A stretch of DNA of 64,000 bases from Opisthocomus hoazin (Eukaryota > Chordata > Aves > Opisthocomiformes > Opisthocomidae). The DNA lies in assembly GCF_030867145.1 (NCBI RefSeq), contig NC_134415.1, forward strand, positions 15,354,417 to 15,418,416, given 5' to 3'. Both the position numbers and the translations under genes were made by a program. The notes below the pieces were generated by a model, which was not told where the DNA came from, did no database searches, and saw only the letters and a list, made by a program, of their open reading frames with translations. Positions 35,201 to 49,110 of the stretch are shown here, in pieces; within the stretch, counting starts at the first letter, position 1, and every line of letters starts with the position of its first letter.

Positions 35201-38200
35201 TACTCTCACCACCTTCATGTCCTTATGGAAAAAGGGAGATGCTTCAAACATTCGAGTATTTTTTTCAGGGAAATCTTTGCTTCCTCTCTGTCACTCAATA
35301 CTAACAGCTATGCCGAGCATCCCTACATCATCCCTCCTGCTCACCAACAGCAGATGCCCAAGAAAACTGAAATTACCATGTCGAAGATTGCAACATCTTA
35401 TATAAACCAATTTACCATACCTAAGTGGTTTACTATCATATTCTGATTTCTCCATTCTTAACAGTGTAGTCCAAAACAATTCTGACGAAACAGCTACAAA
35501 TTTCAAATGTTTTTAAATGCTATATTATAAACAGCATGTTATCACAGTTACTTCCATGAATCTTATCAGCTCACCCAACAGAAAGCTGAAAAATGTAAAC
35601 GCTAAGTGAGTCACAAATTACCTGGAACCACTGGTCCTCGTTTGTATGAGAAAGCACTGAAGGAGTATTTTTTACAGAATAGGCTTTTCAATGTGAAGCA
35701 AGTCATACAGATGACACTGTACATAATATATATATATCATCTGTAGATTACGCCTGAAGGGAAAAAAAAAAAAAAGAAAAAATGAGAAACTAGCCTAAAA
35801 TTCTACTCTGCTTACCAAATTTTGTGGCTTTGGTTCAACACTAACAGACATCATGAGACAAAGCGTTACTGTAAAAAACTTCAAAACTTGCTTATCTGAT
35901 GGTTATGCCTGCTTTTTAATTTTTTTTGTTTCCTTTGGGATGGACTAACACTTCTGCCAATCAAACACTGCTCAAATGACACATCAATTCATGGAAATTG
36001 CTGGTTCCCAAAATTACATTGATAAAACGTGAGGAAGGAGGTGAGGAGAGGGGACACATCTGTGATCAAACACTTGTACTGAAAAAGGTGGTGTAACTAA
36101 GTCCTTTATCTCTTAAACATTTACTAAAAAGGACAAGTTTCCGGTTACTTGAAATTCACAAGCACATAATGGTGTTGTATGACCTAATCACCAAGCTGTA
36201 TGATGAACATCACACACTTACTCAAACACATTACGTATGGGACTGCTTTAACATAACATTATTTGAAAACATACAGCCTAAAAAATAACCTACAGTATGC
36301 AGCATGTAGTTCTACAGGCTTCTTGCTAAAGAACATATTTTATCAAAATAAAGATGAATGAGGTCCCAAAATATCAGGTGATTTTCTTACAAGCAATAAA
36401 ATCTTTTATGCGGTATGTCAAAAATTTTCTCTTTGAGGCACAAAAATAAATGCAGACTCTAGGATTTTATTAGAGTGAAGAAAATGTTTTCCACAATAAA
36501 ATTGTATCTAGAGCTTCTTCCAGGCTACTCCAAATCGTTTTGTGCAAGCATTTTGATAACTGAATCAAATATGTGAAAGCAAACAGCACAGTGAAATAAA
36601 TTAGAAATTAAAATGACAGTATTTAAACCTAGCAGACCAATTTTCAGCACACAGAAGGACTGAAAATTCTCCCATCAAATCAGTTAGTAAAACCAAAATC
36701 AGTAGCACAGGCTAACATACACAAAAAAAATTATATGAGTTAATCATTAAAAAATGTACCATGTAAATTAGATATGGGAAAACCAGTAATTATAAAATGC
36801 CATATACTGATGTTGCACAAAAATGCTTATTTACAAGAATAAGCATTAGGTCCAGTCTTGTTTACATTTCAACAGATCCATGTATCACATTCATGAAAGT
36901 TACCAACTACAAATAAAATAATTTAGTGCCCTCAGAGATCAGAAGTTCAAAGCTTATAAAACCCAGGATAATCATGAAACAGGAATTAAGTATCTAGCTG
37001 CAAAAGAATCATAACAACATACTGAAAGTGAAGAAGCAGCTTGAGAAACAACGATGCTCAACGTTATTTAAAACAGTTGTCAGAAATAAAGAAATACAAT
37101 TTGGGTTTGCAAGACACTAGCCAGAAGACCAAAAGTTTGATCTTCCTACACAAAAGCATCATGTTACAGAGGAAAAACCAACCAAACACAAAACACACTT
37201 AACCAATGACCTTCAGAGTAAGGCCAACAAATCATGCATGTGGAATGGTGGTGCAGGCACCAAGATACAGAGAACGGAGCCAAAAAGCGGAAAACAAGAA
37301 AAAGTTGTGTAAAAAGAGCAGACTAAATTATGGCTTCAGGAAAGTGAAAAGGAATGGAAATCCACAGCTAGAACTTGTGCGTGCCTTGAGGTTCCAGATT
37401 ATAAAGACGATGAGGAATACGTAAAATGGCACAAAACATGGCTTGGAATACTGGCATGAAGTTATAAAAAAAGAACTACTAAACATGATGTAAATCCTCT
37501 TGTCAGTGAGATACAATCACTAATATAATCTTCGAAAGGAAGCCTAATTGTTTAGAACATATATAAAACCTCACTGGCCAAGACAATATTAAAATGCACA
37601 AGTCTACAACCCTGCTTTAGCAAGCAGATGGACTAGATAACCTAAATAATTTTTTCATCCCTAACTCCTCTGATGATGGTCAGAAAATCTGACAGGCTCA
37701 TGCATGATACCCTGCAGTCCTACAAGTATGTGAGCAAGTACAGTAAAAAGACATTGACATCAATTATGAAGACCAGCACAAAAATATATATATACTCCAC
37801 AACCTCTTTGTAAGGCTACATTTGTTTTGTTTTTTAAAGGCACCTCATCCTCTAGCTATTGCCAGCTTTTTAAAAAATCACTTTTCAGTTTGAGCAAGAG
37901 CTCAATAGTGAGAAGGAAACATCTTTCAATTCACATTTGAACAGCCACTTCTTACATTCCAACTGTAATCAGAACGACAGTCTTTAAAAAAAAAGCATGC
38001 CGGCCTATTAGTTTTATGTACAGCAATTTAAACAACTGTAACTACATATTGTATTGTGTAAGCAAAAGCACAACATTCATTTCATACTCACATCATTACC
38101 CTTTGTATATGCAAACTCAAGAGAACTCTTAATACTAAAACATTAAAATGCACCCATGGAGTCTTCCCTTACTAGACACATTTAATACATGTTTACAATA

Positions 38201-40192
38201 TATATATACACATATATAATATACATAACTTTTAGAATTTTTCAAATAAATCTTTGTAATTTCCTTTCAAAAAGAAATAAAATAATGACACTGAAAGAAT
38301 ATGAGTCAAGTACACAGAACTCGCACAAAGTTGAATGCTCAGTTTTGCAGCCAAGTCTCCCCTTTTCCATCATAACCAAAACACTTTACAAAAACTAAAT
38401 AATCTGAATTACTATTGTAGTCATCTGTTTCATGGTAAAAGTTCTAATCTCACCTATGGAAATACATTGCCTATCAGTATTGTGAAGTGATGTATCTGAA
38501 TATTCTGAGCAATAAAAGATAATACAGGACATTTTAACAGTAAGTATGTGTTGAAGGCTCAAACAGCACAGGTCAACCTGTTATTCTAAATAATATAGTT
38601 GATTTAAACTCTGAGATCAGCTTCAGACGTGGTCCCATCCCCATATGCCACTCTGAAAACAACATAGTCAAACCCTATGTTGATATCTTTCAATGATTCC
38701 TTTTTAAAAAGTGTCAGTTTAAAGGTAAAGATTTATTTATCAGTTTCCAGTCTTAACCTCAGGCTGGTATGTGGAAGAGCTGTGCTGGGTTCTTTCCTAC
38801 TCACATCAGCACCAGAAATCATGTCTAGCAGAAATTCTGCCTTGCATTTCCAGTAGAGGAAAACACCAACTTCAGGCTTATGAGCAGTAGTAACTCTGAT
38901 GATGACACCTAATAGAAAAGAATCCACTCACCCTCCTTTAAGAAGGGATAAAAAGATCGGATTAAAAGTTTTTTGTTATTCAAATCAACAGAGAAGCTCT
39001 GAATGCATAAACAAAGCACATCTGTTGAGTAATTACAAGAAGCACTCATTCTTCAGGTAACCTAATCAACAGCACGATATGCCCTGTGAAGCAGACCAGC
39101 TAAAAAGTTCCACAAATGGTGAAGCTGGGAAATACCTCTAGAAGTAGCAGAATCTCTCAGACTTGATAGAACTTTGTGTAGTTCCCACCTATTGCACTAG
39201 TAGGACTCATATGAACATCAGGTATAGGTCTAATCTTCAAAAGAAATTTCACTGTTCTTCTTAATGCCCAGAATGATACCCTTTTTATCAGGAACAGAAA
39301 GAGGAGATGAGTGTTTGATAGCTAAATTGTAGGACAGCTTCTTTGGAAGGCTTTGTGATAATTTCTTGTGCCAGACCTCCACGAATAAACAGCATTATAA
39401 ATCTGAATAAGTTAAATCTGCTACTCAGTATACACAGACTGCTTCAGTCTGTTGTTAATTGGGACTAGACTAACGGCTCAGCTTCTAGCCACATGCTAAT
39501 ACAGTCTTTTAAAAAATAATATAGTTTTCTTTGCAAACTAGATATTTACTGTATAACACCTCAGATGTAACAAAAACTTTACTGCGTTTTAATTTATGTT
39601 AGTAATTTGCTTTTCTTTAACTGCTTTTATCTTAGGCTAGCAGCCAGGTGGCTGAGATTAACTATCCACTGCTGCTCTCTGAACAAGATCTACTTTATTA
39701 TTACCAAAGGGATGACAAAGTGCCTCTCACATGACACAGTAATGAGCATGTGAACTGACACTTTTTCCAGGTGACTTAAAATTAAGTACATCAAGATTCC
39801 TCAATGAGAAGCATCCTTGGAAGCTTCCCTCTTTTCCTACTCCCTGACGCAATTAGACCCCTTCTTTCCAGTACTCCATTTTATTAATAGAGAATATATA
39901 GACCTAGTTTCACCCAAGGCCTGCCTGGACGAAAATTCACACCCTCTGAAATAAAAGCATTTCTTTAATTTTTTTTAACTATTTGAAACTGAGAGTTTCC
40001 AAGCTCTCAGCACCAGCTGAGCTCACAGAAACCAGAACAAACGTCAATTTAGAAAACAGCACCCTGCAAAACTAAACACTTACAAACACTCTCTGAATTA
40101 CAGGGCAGGATGAGAAGACTCCTGCCCCTCTCTTCTCTGTTGTGCAGCTGGTTAAATATATACAAAGCTAGAGTTGAAAGGGAAGCACTCTG
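32276..40192 (-). other. STRN: STRN 3' flank, possibly a long 3' UTR
   Basis: About 7.9 kb of AT-rich DNA follows the STRN stop codon. It contains no CR1 copies and no coding segment with splice support. Several minus-strand AATAAA signals occur (for example near 39883, 38732, 36466 and 32290). One long 3' UTR ending near the CpG block is possible, but the true end cannot be fixed from sequence. A short (AT)n run lies at about 35730-35745. Confidence 0.35.
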
Positions 40193-40362
40193 TCATACAA
40201 ACACTTTAGCCAGGGCATCTGCTCCTGCACTGGCAATATAACATTTGGAGGGGTGGAATGCCACATCATGAATGGACTCATCAAATTTTTTGCGATGAGC
40301 AGTAAATTCTTGGATGCAGGTCTTGCTTTCAAGATTCCACAAGCGGATCGAACAGTCATGAC
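40193..40362 (-). CDS. STRN: STRN terminal exon: last WD repeat and stop
   Basis: 170 coding nt after acceptor cctttctttag. It encodes HDCSIRLWNLESKTCIQEFT, AHRKKFDESIHDVAFHPSK and CYIASAGADALAKVFV, then TGA at 40193-40195. This is the conserved C-terminus of striatins, closing the WD40 propeller. Confidence 0.98.
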
Positions 40363-40448
40363 CTAAAGAAAGGGGAAACAGTTTTCTCTGTAATTCTCAT
40401 GTTGGTCACCATTATGAGAAAAAGAAAATTAAATCTGAATATACTTAC

Positions 40449-40535
40449 TGCCAGACATCAAATACAAGCCATTAGGATCAACAGCTAAACTCGTAACTGC
40501 ATCTAAGTGAGCCACCATGGAGTGGATCAGTTTTC
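40449..40535 (-). CDS. STRN: STRN exon: WD repeat (VAHLDAVTSLAVDP)
   Basis: 87 nt, acceptor tttctttcaaag, donor gtaagt. It encodes KLIHSMVAHLDAVTSLAVDP and NGLYLMSG; the following Ser is split with the last exon. It carries the GH-equivalent (AH) and the inner strands of one WD repeat. Confidence 0.98.
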
Positions 40536-41698
40536 CTTTGAAAGAAAAGATTTATTTTGGTTATTTTCTGCAATTCACTCTGTTACCTGTATTCACTGCT
40601 TAAACCCTATCACAGCTAATATTATAAATACAAGATCTAGTCCCATGACTGACACATTAAAATTATGCAAGTCATTTTTTTAATGTTTACAGTCTCAGGA
40701 AAGCCACAGTACCAATATCACCAACTTTGTTGGACCTTCGTTTCATGTGTGCAAAACCACTGTGAAGCTGCAATCACTGGGCATTTTAAGTATCTGCCCC
40801 TTAAGTGAATTGAGCAAATTCTTCACTAGGAAGGAGGACAGGGGCTGAGCATACTCATAAGCAATGAATATAAACTACATAAGAATACAGGATAATTTTA
40901 GAACATTAATTCTCTTTGAGTTGACTATTACAGCTTATTATAATTACAGTAATGATTTCATGTGAAAAATAAGAAATCACGGGTCAAATGTGGGGTTTTC
41001 TGTTGCAGAAGATAATAAAACAGAAAAAAATGAGCAGCTGTTTCCTCTACTATTTATTACAGAACCACATCATCAAGCAAATCAGCTATTTTCAGCTTTT
41101 TCCTCAGCTTCCATTGGGTCCTTTCACCTCTTCTTATTTAACATACATCTGGGGAGCAGTTCACTTAAAAACAACAATAATATTGAAAGATCTCAATTTA
41201 ACTTCTAAGATAGTTTGACATGGAAGCAGAGGAGTCACAAACTGAAGATTATGAAGATTCACGTCAGAATACCAGATCAATACCACCATTTCTATCAAAA
41301 AGTCTTTTAAAACCTAAGAGATTTATAATTACACATCTCAGAGTGACTCTCACTAGAAATTGGAAAAAGTATTCTAAGCTGTCCAGCTGTTTCTGCAGAA
41401 GTGAGAGATTTGGAGAAATACAATAGATCAAATTGAGAACAACGCCTACAAGTGAATTTCCACCTCTATGCCATCAGGCTGAGGTCTTGGAAGCATTAAA
41501 GGAGTGCAGGAGCTTCCTGCCCTCAGATCAAAATAACACAGACAACACAACAGAAGAAACATGAACGTAAGCACATGAACACTTTCAAAAAGCTTCTTTT
41601 ATGTTCAATATTGGTAACTCCCATAAATAAGGCATTTTAAAAGAACAGAGAATGATGTGGGAGATCCTCCGACTAGGATCTGCTGAAAAGATGCATAC
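40536..41698 (-). other. STRN intron, 1.2 kb
   Basis: AT-rich; no recognisable repeat or exon. Confidence 0.7.
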
Positions 41699-41806
41699 CT
41701 GTATTGTTGTCATAGAATTTGATGTGTCTGTCTTCATGAGCAGTGATACTAATTGGAAGAGTTGGATGGCTGATGACTCTGTTTATCTGACAGGAGGAAC
41801 TGACTG
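41699..41806 (-). CDS. STRN: STRN exon: WD repeat (ITAHEDRHIKFYDNNTG)
   Basis: 108 nt, donor gtatgc. It encodes VSSSCQINRVISHPTLPIS and ITAHEDRHIKFYDNNT. The acceptor is ttttcctag, chosen over the alternative cag 3 nt further in because it keeps the same length as the mammalian protein around ESSGDTTVSSSC. Confidence 0.97.
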
Positions 41807-44093
41807 CTAGGAAAAAACCCACACATATCAATACATGTAAATTGCTAAGTTCTTTGAAAGATTGCTACTAAGAAATAAATATGTAATCAAACTTATCTGC
41901 AAAATAATTCTTACCTTTAAATAATGGAAAATCTCAACTAGAACCTTATGTAGTGTGGTTTACTCTAAAGTACTTCCTGAATTACACACACACAGAGGTA
42001 TACATAAACCGCACGTATGAGTGCAAATACAAACAAATAAGCTGTAACTTCTGGCCACGGTTTTAGATGGACGCATCAGGTAAGAATGTGAAGCCAAAAA
42101 CTGAGTGAAAATCCTTTTTTTGCATTTTCCCACCTCCACACTCCTCCTCTGGTGAAGCCAAACTTTCTTTATAACTTATGGACAGTACAGGAAAATTAGC
42201 ATTGCAGGCAGTATGTTTCCAAGCAAACAGGATCCTGTGCCCTCACCCTCCCAGATCAAAAAGCACCTATTATTATTTGATGCACACAGATTAAAATATG
42301 TATTGAAGAAAATGATGCTAGACTATTCACAGGAGAGCTGTTTTACTAGCCTTCAGAAATCTTGAAATATCATATATATATATATAAAAAATAAGTATAG
42401 GAGTTGTTTGATTAGAAATCTAGGCATTGCTGTGATGTACAGACTAGTGCAAGAGTGGTCTTAAGAGGTACAGATTATCACAAAACCACAAATAGCCACT
42501 CCACAGAACATCAAAATACAGCTATCTTCTTTCATGTGGGAGTTGACTGCTTTTAGTTAAACAGCTGCCAAAGAACTCTAATCATCTAATCAAACTTCGT
42601 ACTAAAATAAATAAAATAGAATACTACTAAAGGATCACTTGCTATGAAGGTGGTAAAGACTTCAGTTTACATCTTTCTATAAAAATCTGAACCTTCAAGT
42701 AGTGTCAGCATCCACAGGACACTTAAAAATTATGAAGATGTAAATTAAGGAAAAGCACATCTATATTAATATCCCCCCTCCAAAAGTACTGAAAGCACAT
42801 ACGAGTGCATCACAGCCAGCTATCCTCATACTTTTAAAATGCCAAGCAGAATGAGTCCCTAAGTAGTAGTGGTAGGGCATTTCAGGCAACTCATTTCCCT
42901 CTTGCCTATTTCTTGCAGAAATAATAATTATTTTTTTTTTAATATATGTAAGCTTTATAGTACTGTTACATAACTAAAGATACTAAACAGAGACTACTGG
43001 TTGCCATACCATGGTCTCGTTTTCTTAAAGGAATATTACTGAATTACAGTAAGGAGAAGGAGGTGAAAAAAATAGAAGTGAGGAAAAAAAAAAAGAAAGG
43101 TAATGTCTACTGAATAGATAACTGATTTAGGACTATGTTTTCAGACAGGAACAAAGATGTGGGTTACAAAAACAAATCCTGCACAGCAAAGAACAGTATG
43201 AAGAACTGAGATGGCACTTTCCATTCCTTTTTATAAAATAACAGTCATTCAGCTATTTCAGAGCAGACAAGCAAAGCCAACAAGACAGGCTTACTCCTTT
43301 TTTAAAAGATAATTAAACAGTAGAAATCACTGACACAAAACTTTTAGGGGAAAAAACTATTAAAATTTTTTAAAAAAGGAACATTTATACTGTTACCAGG
43401 CTACCATTTTGGCCTGAATATGAAACCTCATGCTTCAGCTCATTCTGATCTCTTCACTAATGCTGAGGTAAAATAATTTACTGATAGCAGGCTCCTTGCA
43501 GTTTCCTCTAAAATTTCTGATATTGGCCACTGCCATGATCCAAGGCATTATATGGGACCTTGCGAATGCTCTTCCACTGCAGCTCTTCTTTTCTCTTATA
43601 CTGAAAACTTCTGCTAAAGCCCAACTGCAAATGAGCTATAAGTGTATATAAAACTCAGAAAAGGGATACCATCAAGGAGAAATTAAAAAGAATACAAACA
43701 CTCACTCCCAAATTTTTAATATATTCAACTTCAGATTTACCTGATATTACCTCTATCTTGCAATTTTGGACTGAAGAGAGAATGGAAGTCTTAAAGCTGC
43801 AAAGATCACTGGGCTCTATTAAAGAAACCTGTGCTTCTCCTTGTGCTACTGTTCCTTGAAGAGGAATTCAGATAGTGTGGGCTTGTTTCTTCTACCTTCT
43901 TTCAAAAGTATGTGCACTCTCCTGCTATTGAAACACCCGCGATGTCTGTTGTAGTAGTGATAATTTACTGCTACATCTCAAAACACAGCTTATAACTAAT
44001 GTTATAATTTATCATGACTGCCCAATTGTTTGGAAACACTGAAAAGACTATGAACAGTATCAAACAAGCAATTTTTTTTTTTTTAATACATAC
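41807..44093 (-). other. STRN intron, 2.3 kb
   Basis: AT-rich. Holds a short (TA)n run at about 42371-42386 and small A/T homopolymers (near 42931 and 43086). No transposon was recognised. Confidence 0.65.
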
Positions 44094-44234
44094 TTGTATC
44101 TCCACTGGACTCCAGGGTAAGAATTCGTTGCCGCGTCTCCATGTTAAAAATGCTAGTGTGTCCACTGTTAAACGACGCTACCATGAGGCTTGTGTCACTG
44201 CTCACAAGATCCACTGACGAAGGGATTCCCATTT
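44094..44234 (-). CDS. STRN: STRN exon: WD repeat (VDLVSSDTSLMVASF)
   Basis: 141 nt, acceptor attgttttctag, donor gtatgt. It encodes MGIPSSVDLVSSDTSLMVAS, FNSGHTSIFNMETRQRI and LTLESSGDT. A degenerate WD repeat, as is usual for this blade in striatins. Confidence 0.97.
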
Positions 44235-46375
44235 CTAGAAAACAATGCAGAGAACATTTTCATAAGATATAGTTACTGTAAAGAAAACAAAAAAAAAGAA
44301 AAATCCCAATCAGTAAGCACCTTAATATCGAAAGGGTCATGACTATGAAAGGAAATGTTACATTTTAAAACCTACGTTATACCAATATATAATGCAGATT
44401 GCCCTGCATGATCATCATTTTAATCTTATTTTTCCTATACGCGTACCAACAATATTCTTTACTAAGATGCTGTATCTGGAACTCCAGCTGGACAGAAATC
44501 TACTTTGAAATTAAGAAAGTAAGAACTCCCTGCCCCCTTCTCCTTCTTTTAACTTTAAGATCAATTCTCAACCAAACCTCCATTGCATGAAGTAAAAGGA
44601 CATGAAACTGAAGTGGTAAAATCACTTATATGACAGATGATTAATATTATTATTATTAACCTGGGCAAATTCAGAGCTTAAAAAACCCCCAAAGCTTTCC
44701 AGGTGCAAATTTTATACGCTGATACTGTCAGCATGGAAAGTTACATAAATACATTATGAACTCTTATTACAGAGCTTCTTCCGCCCTGTCTGTTAGGGTA
44801 TACATCCTGTCTCCTCACACTGGAGCCATCTGAACACTACAGGACAGAAGGCTGAATGTTGTGAAAGAACACCACCGGATGGCAACAGATGCCAGGAGGA
44901 GGAGGAAGAGGTAGAGTGGGAGACACTGAATGTTAAGCAACCTAATGGCCATGTATCCAAATAACACAGAAATATCATCACTTCTCTAAATCTAAGATTC
45001 ACGGGAGAAACCTCTTTCTTGGACACACAACCTCAGGAATGGTTGTACTTCTCCACAGATACTCAAAAAAAAAAGCCAAAAAGAACTGGTGTGAGAAGAA
45101 AATACGTATTGTTTCTGAAGTGACCTTTTCTACCACTGCCATGTCTGGTTATCTACAGCTTCCTGGTAAGCCTACAATGGTTAATCTAAAGGACTTAAAT
45201 GATGACTGCTAGGTATTTTAGAGAGTTTGTTCAAGGTTCTCAATAAACCACAGGAAAACTCAAAGGACAATCTTTGAATTTCACAACTGGTTTTCACTCT
45301 AGTTTGGAAGATAAAAACCCCAAAGATTAGCTCTGTGAGGCAAACTACCCCCTCACCCCCTTTAATTTAATAATTAAAAACAAAATTAAAAAAAAACCAA
45401 ACGAACAAGATAAACACCAAAAAAAACCAAACAAAAAAAAACCCACTACAAGGAAATTTTCAAAGCAGGCAGGCAGGCAAGCTGGCAGCAAACCAGACAC
45501 GTTTTTCACAGAACCCTGCAGAACTTTGGAAATACAGTTCTGCCACAACTAAAATATGTGAAATATTTCTATTTTTCTCAGCCTATTTTAACTAACAAGC
45601 AATGGTAGATCAGACCAGCTTTACACTATAATTCGATAAATCTGTTCAGTCATGCTGAAGTTTATTTTGCTTCAATGTTGCTCTGAAAAGCCAAGGAACT
45701 GTCTCCGTTCACGGGCTGCCTTTATGACATTCGGCTCTAAGAGAGTTTGGCAATGTCAGCGGGCTCATTCTAGAGCACTTACTCAAACAGCAACTTCAAG
45801 AAATTAGGTTCTAAACAATAGGATTTTGATTTGTGCATGACATTTCAGAAACTAAATCCAATGGACAGAATTTTTTTCAACTAGCAGTGTTTAGGATGAC
45901 TAAGTTATTGGTATTTAGTTAATGCACAAACTGAGAAATTCAACTGGAATCCCCATGTTAGAGGAACAAGAACATAATCTGAGAATGGCACTGGCCTGAG
46001 CCGAAGCACTGACTACTCCAAACCTCTGTTGGGGGAGGAAAGGGCTTTCTATTCTGGATAAACCAAAAGCAAGGCCTAACTGAAACTCAGCTTGAATGTG
46101 AACTATGGAGTTGATACGTTATACTCCATGGTTACAGTAACATCAGTAGATGATGTGCAGCAGTTGGCTTTTAGGTATGCATGACTGTCCCCCTGTGTGT
46201 AGGTATCAAATCAGCTGATGTTAAAGGAGAAAGGACCCAAAATGCACTCTTCCCAAAGACATTCGCAAACATGTAAAATCCAGCAAAACAAACAAGAAGG
46301 ATTTCTATTCAGTAGCCAAAATCCTGGCAGCCTGAGTAGTGATGCTCATGCCTCAGGCAGGGCAATTTTCTGTAC
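44235..46375 (-). other. STRN intron, 2.1 kb
   Basis: Contains an A-rich simple-sequence patch at about 45370-45445 (AAAAAC-type runs), which yields a spurious hydrophobic open frame on the - strand. No transposon was recognised. Confidence 0.6.
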
Positions 46376-46543
46376 CTTGATTATCATTAAAAATATTGAG
46401 AGCTGGTGCAATTTCTGTAGCTTTCCATAGACGTATAGTGCCGTCTGCTGAACAGGACAGCAAACGCTGGTGTGCTCCACTGTAAACCAGACCCCACACT
46501 GCATCTGTATGGCCTACAAAAGCACCTCTCAGAACAGAAGGAT
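46376..46543 (-). CDS. STRN: STRN exon: WD repeat (GHTDAVWGLVYSG)
   Basis: 168 nt, acceptor gttttattcacag, donor gtacag. It encodes PSVLRGAFVGHTDAVWGLV, YSGAHQRLLSCSADGTIRLW and KATEIAPALNIFNDNQ. A textbook WD repeat with GH near its start and LW at its end. Confidence 0.98.
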
Positions 46544-47620
46544 CTGTGAATAAAACACAACAAACGACATTTCAAAACAAAGTCTGAATTAAGTCAATAG
46601 TTGCATCTTGGTCTGTGTTTATGGACCAACCTTAAGAAGCTAGTCCATAAAAAAAACCCCAAGACTAATCAGGTGATGTCAATATAGAATCATAGAATGG
46701 TAAGGGTTGGAAGGGACCTTAAAGATCATCTGGTTCCAATCCCCCTGCCATGAGCAGGGACATCTTCCACTAGATGAGGCTGCTCAGAGCTCCATCCAAC
46801 CTGGCCTTGAACACTGACAGGGAGGGGGCAGCCACAGCTTCTCTGGGCAACCTGTTCCAGTGTTTCACCACCCTCATGATGAAGAATTTCTTCCTAATAT
46901 CTAATCTAAATCTGCTCTCTGAATATAGAAGTCTCAATTATTCTTGTATGAAGATACTTGAATTTCATCAACATACGTGACATTCAGTTATCCAGTTTAC
47001 AACTAAGGAAACAAAACAAAGTTTCAGCAGAAGGGACAGTATCAAAGTCAGCAAAACACACTTTGATTTTAGAATTCACTCTCAAACAGCCCTTAATGGC
47101 ACATCAGTCTCTTTTTTCCAGAAGCCAGCTTTGAGGCCAACCGCATCTAAAGCTATGAGAAGTGAAAAATGTTTTAAAACACAGACACAAGGCTGACAAC
47201 TATTGAGATACAGTAAATCTTACTGAACTGGGCCTTTTTAGCTGTTTGCAGACAACATTAACAGCTTTGGTCTCAGACTATACAATCTCTTTTTATCTCA
47301 ACTACACAGAGATTTGTTGAAGAAAAGAACATTAAAATACACATTTGCTGTGCTAACCAAGTATCAGATCTAGTCCTGTACTTTTTCAACCTAGCTGTTT
47401 CTCAAAATTGTGATGAGATCGAGGCCTTTTAAGAAAATGACAAATGTCATCTCATCAACTAGCATCAGTATCAGAACAAAAATTTACTTAATGCAAGCCA
47501 ACATTCAATTTCTCTTTCACATTTTCAAAGAAGCATTATCTACAAATTGTACTATTTTAGCCGCATATCATTAATGTCACTAAATGTGTGATTTCACTGG
47601 TGTGTGTAACAGCAACATAC
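46544..47620 (-). other. STRN intron with CR1 fragment
   Basis: Apart from the CR1 copy at 46686-46925 nothing was recognised. Confidence 0.65.
46686..46925 (-). mobile_element. CR1 LINE 3' fragment
   Basis: Same strand as STRN. It begins aatcatagaatggtaagggt (reverse complement of the CR1 end), followed by ggaagggaccttaaagatca and the conserved ccatccaacctggccttgaa, and fades after ttcttcctaatatctaatct. It is similar in kind to the copy at 17806. Confidence 0.93.
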
Positions 47621-47742
47621 CATAAGAGTCATAGGGGTCGATGTTTGGGTTGGTTGTACTCCAGCCATGGATGAGACCATCCGTTCCCCCACTGTAACAC
47701 TGTTCACCATTACTGCTCATCACCACACAGAGCACTGGTCCA
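47621..47742 (-). CDS. STRN: STRN exon: WD repeat (GPVLCVVMSSNGEQCYSGG)
   Basis: 122 nt, acceptor ttcttccag, donor gtatgt. It encodes GPVLCVVMSSNGEQCYSGG and TDGLIHGWSTTNPNIDPYDS. A second ag 9 nt into the exon was not used because it breaks the frame with the preceding 48-nt exon. Confidence 0.97.
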
Positions 47743-48415
47743 CTGGAAGAACACCCCCCCCAAAGAAACGTTGGCTATTAACATTTCTGTTATTTGAAAA
47801 CCAATGTCAACAGAATCTTCAAATTTCCCTGTTAGATAAAATTCACTTGCTATATGGACTGCAACAAAAATCCTGCACAGTCAGATCACTTGCTACAACA
47901 CTTATCACAAAAAAACCCTCCACAACACTTGGTAATGTAACTACAACAGCACAATTTAATCATTATGCACATGAAATATAAGAAGTGTCACATTTTTAAA
48001 CTACAGGCTTTGTTATTTTGCATAAACAGCTTTTTTCCCTTTTTAAAAAATGTAAGACACTTTCACGAAGTCAATTCCGCAGATTTAAATTCACTGTAAA
48101 CAGCTTCACTCTACAGATACACATATCAGACAAAAAGCCAAGAGCTGCAATGATGAACAGAACACCTAACGGAATTTGAACTGTATAATTTGTAGGTACA
48201 CCACAGTTATAAAAAGAAAACCCTATGTAGCTCCAGACCTAAAGAATTATGCAGAAAGGAGATGAACATCTGTAGGTATTTTAAATAACATGGGAATTAA
48301 ATACTTCACATGAAATCACTAGTTGACAAGGTGGAAATCACTTTTTTAAAAAACTCTGTGTCTATTTAAAAATCATATATTTCTCAAAATATGACATTTC
48401 TTAGGAAATACTCAC
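47743..48415 (-). other. STRN intron, 0.7 kb
   Basis: AT-rich; nothing recognised. Confidence 0.7.
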
Positions 48416-48463
48416 TTATGTGCTCTGAAGGTATATATTGGCTCTACATCAAGAGAAGCACTC
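48416..48463 (-). CDS. STRN: STRN small exon (SASLDVEPIYTFRAH)
   Basis: 48 nt, acceptor tttcatttag, donor gtgagt. It encodes SASLDVEPIYTFRAH, the link from the first WD repeat into the next, with the flanking Lys and Asn codons split. It is too short for long open-frame detection but is strongly conserved in striatins. Confidence 0.96.
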
Positions 48464-49071
48464 CTAAATGAAACACAAGAAAATGTTAACATGTATATGA
48501 TCTTACATAATGCTTTACAAAAGCGTGCCAGAATTGCTAAATTCTTAAAATCACTGCTACATCTTCTGAGTGTTTCTCCCACAACTTCCTCCCCCAACAT
48601 CTTTTTTTATATGTCTAGGAATTCATTGCATTCTTTCAAAATATGATAGGATTTGTTTGTTTGGTTAGTTTTTTTGTTTAAAGACCTTCAAGATACAGTC
48701 CACAAACTCTCACACACCAATCAAACCAGTAGGGAGGTACATAAATGGTGGGGAAGGAGTGGAAGGCACCATTACCACATGGAACACACTATTAAGTGTT
48801 CCCAATCCCTACCACAGCCAACGAGCTTAAGACACCTTGTATTTATATCAATGCTGTTGCACATTTAGAAACCACTTCAAGAACTGCTGGTCTGGACTTA
48901 ACCAATCCGGTGCTGTGGGAAGACCATGTGCTGTGCCCAGGTATGATGTACTCATATCCTTACTATATTAGCCCTGCTAAGAATTTGCTCTCATTTCTGC
49001 AAATGCCCAGCAATACGCAAGAGACAGCGTACAAAGGAATCTAGCAACATCTCAGTCAAAATTTAAAGCTG

Positions 49072-49110
49072 TACACATGTGTATGCATGTATGTGTATGC
49101 ATGTATATAA
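49072..49110. repeat. (TGTATGCA)n-like simple repeat
   Basis: Alternating tgtatgcatg units in an intron, about 80 bp left of the CR1 copy. Confidence 0.7.

Noticed and set aside
45345-45548. Hydrophobic, membrane-like open frame on the - strand
   Set aside because: Produced by A-rich simple sequence read as Phe/Leu/Cys codons.
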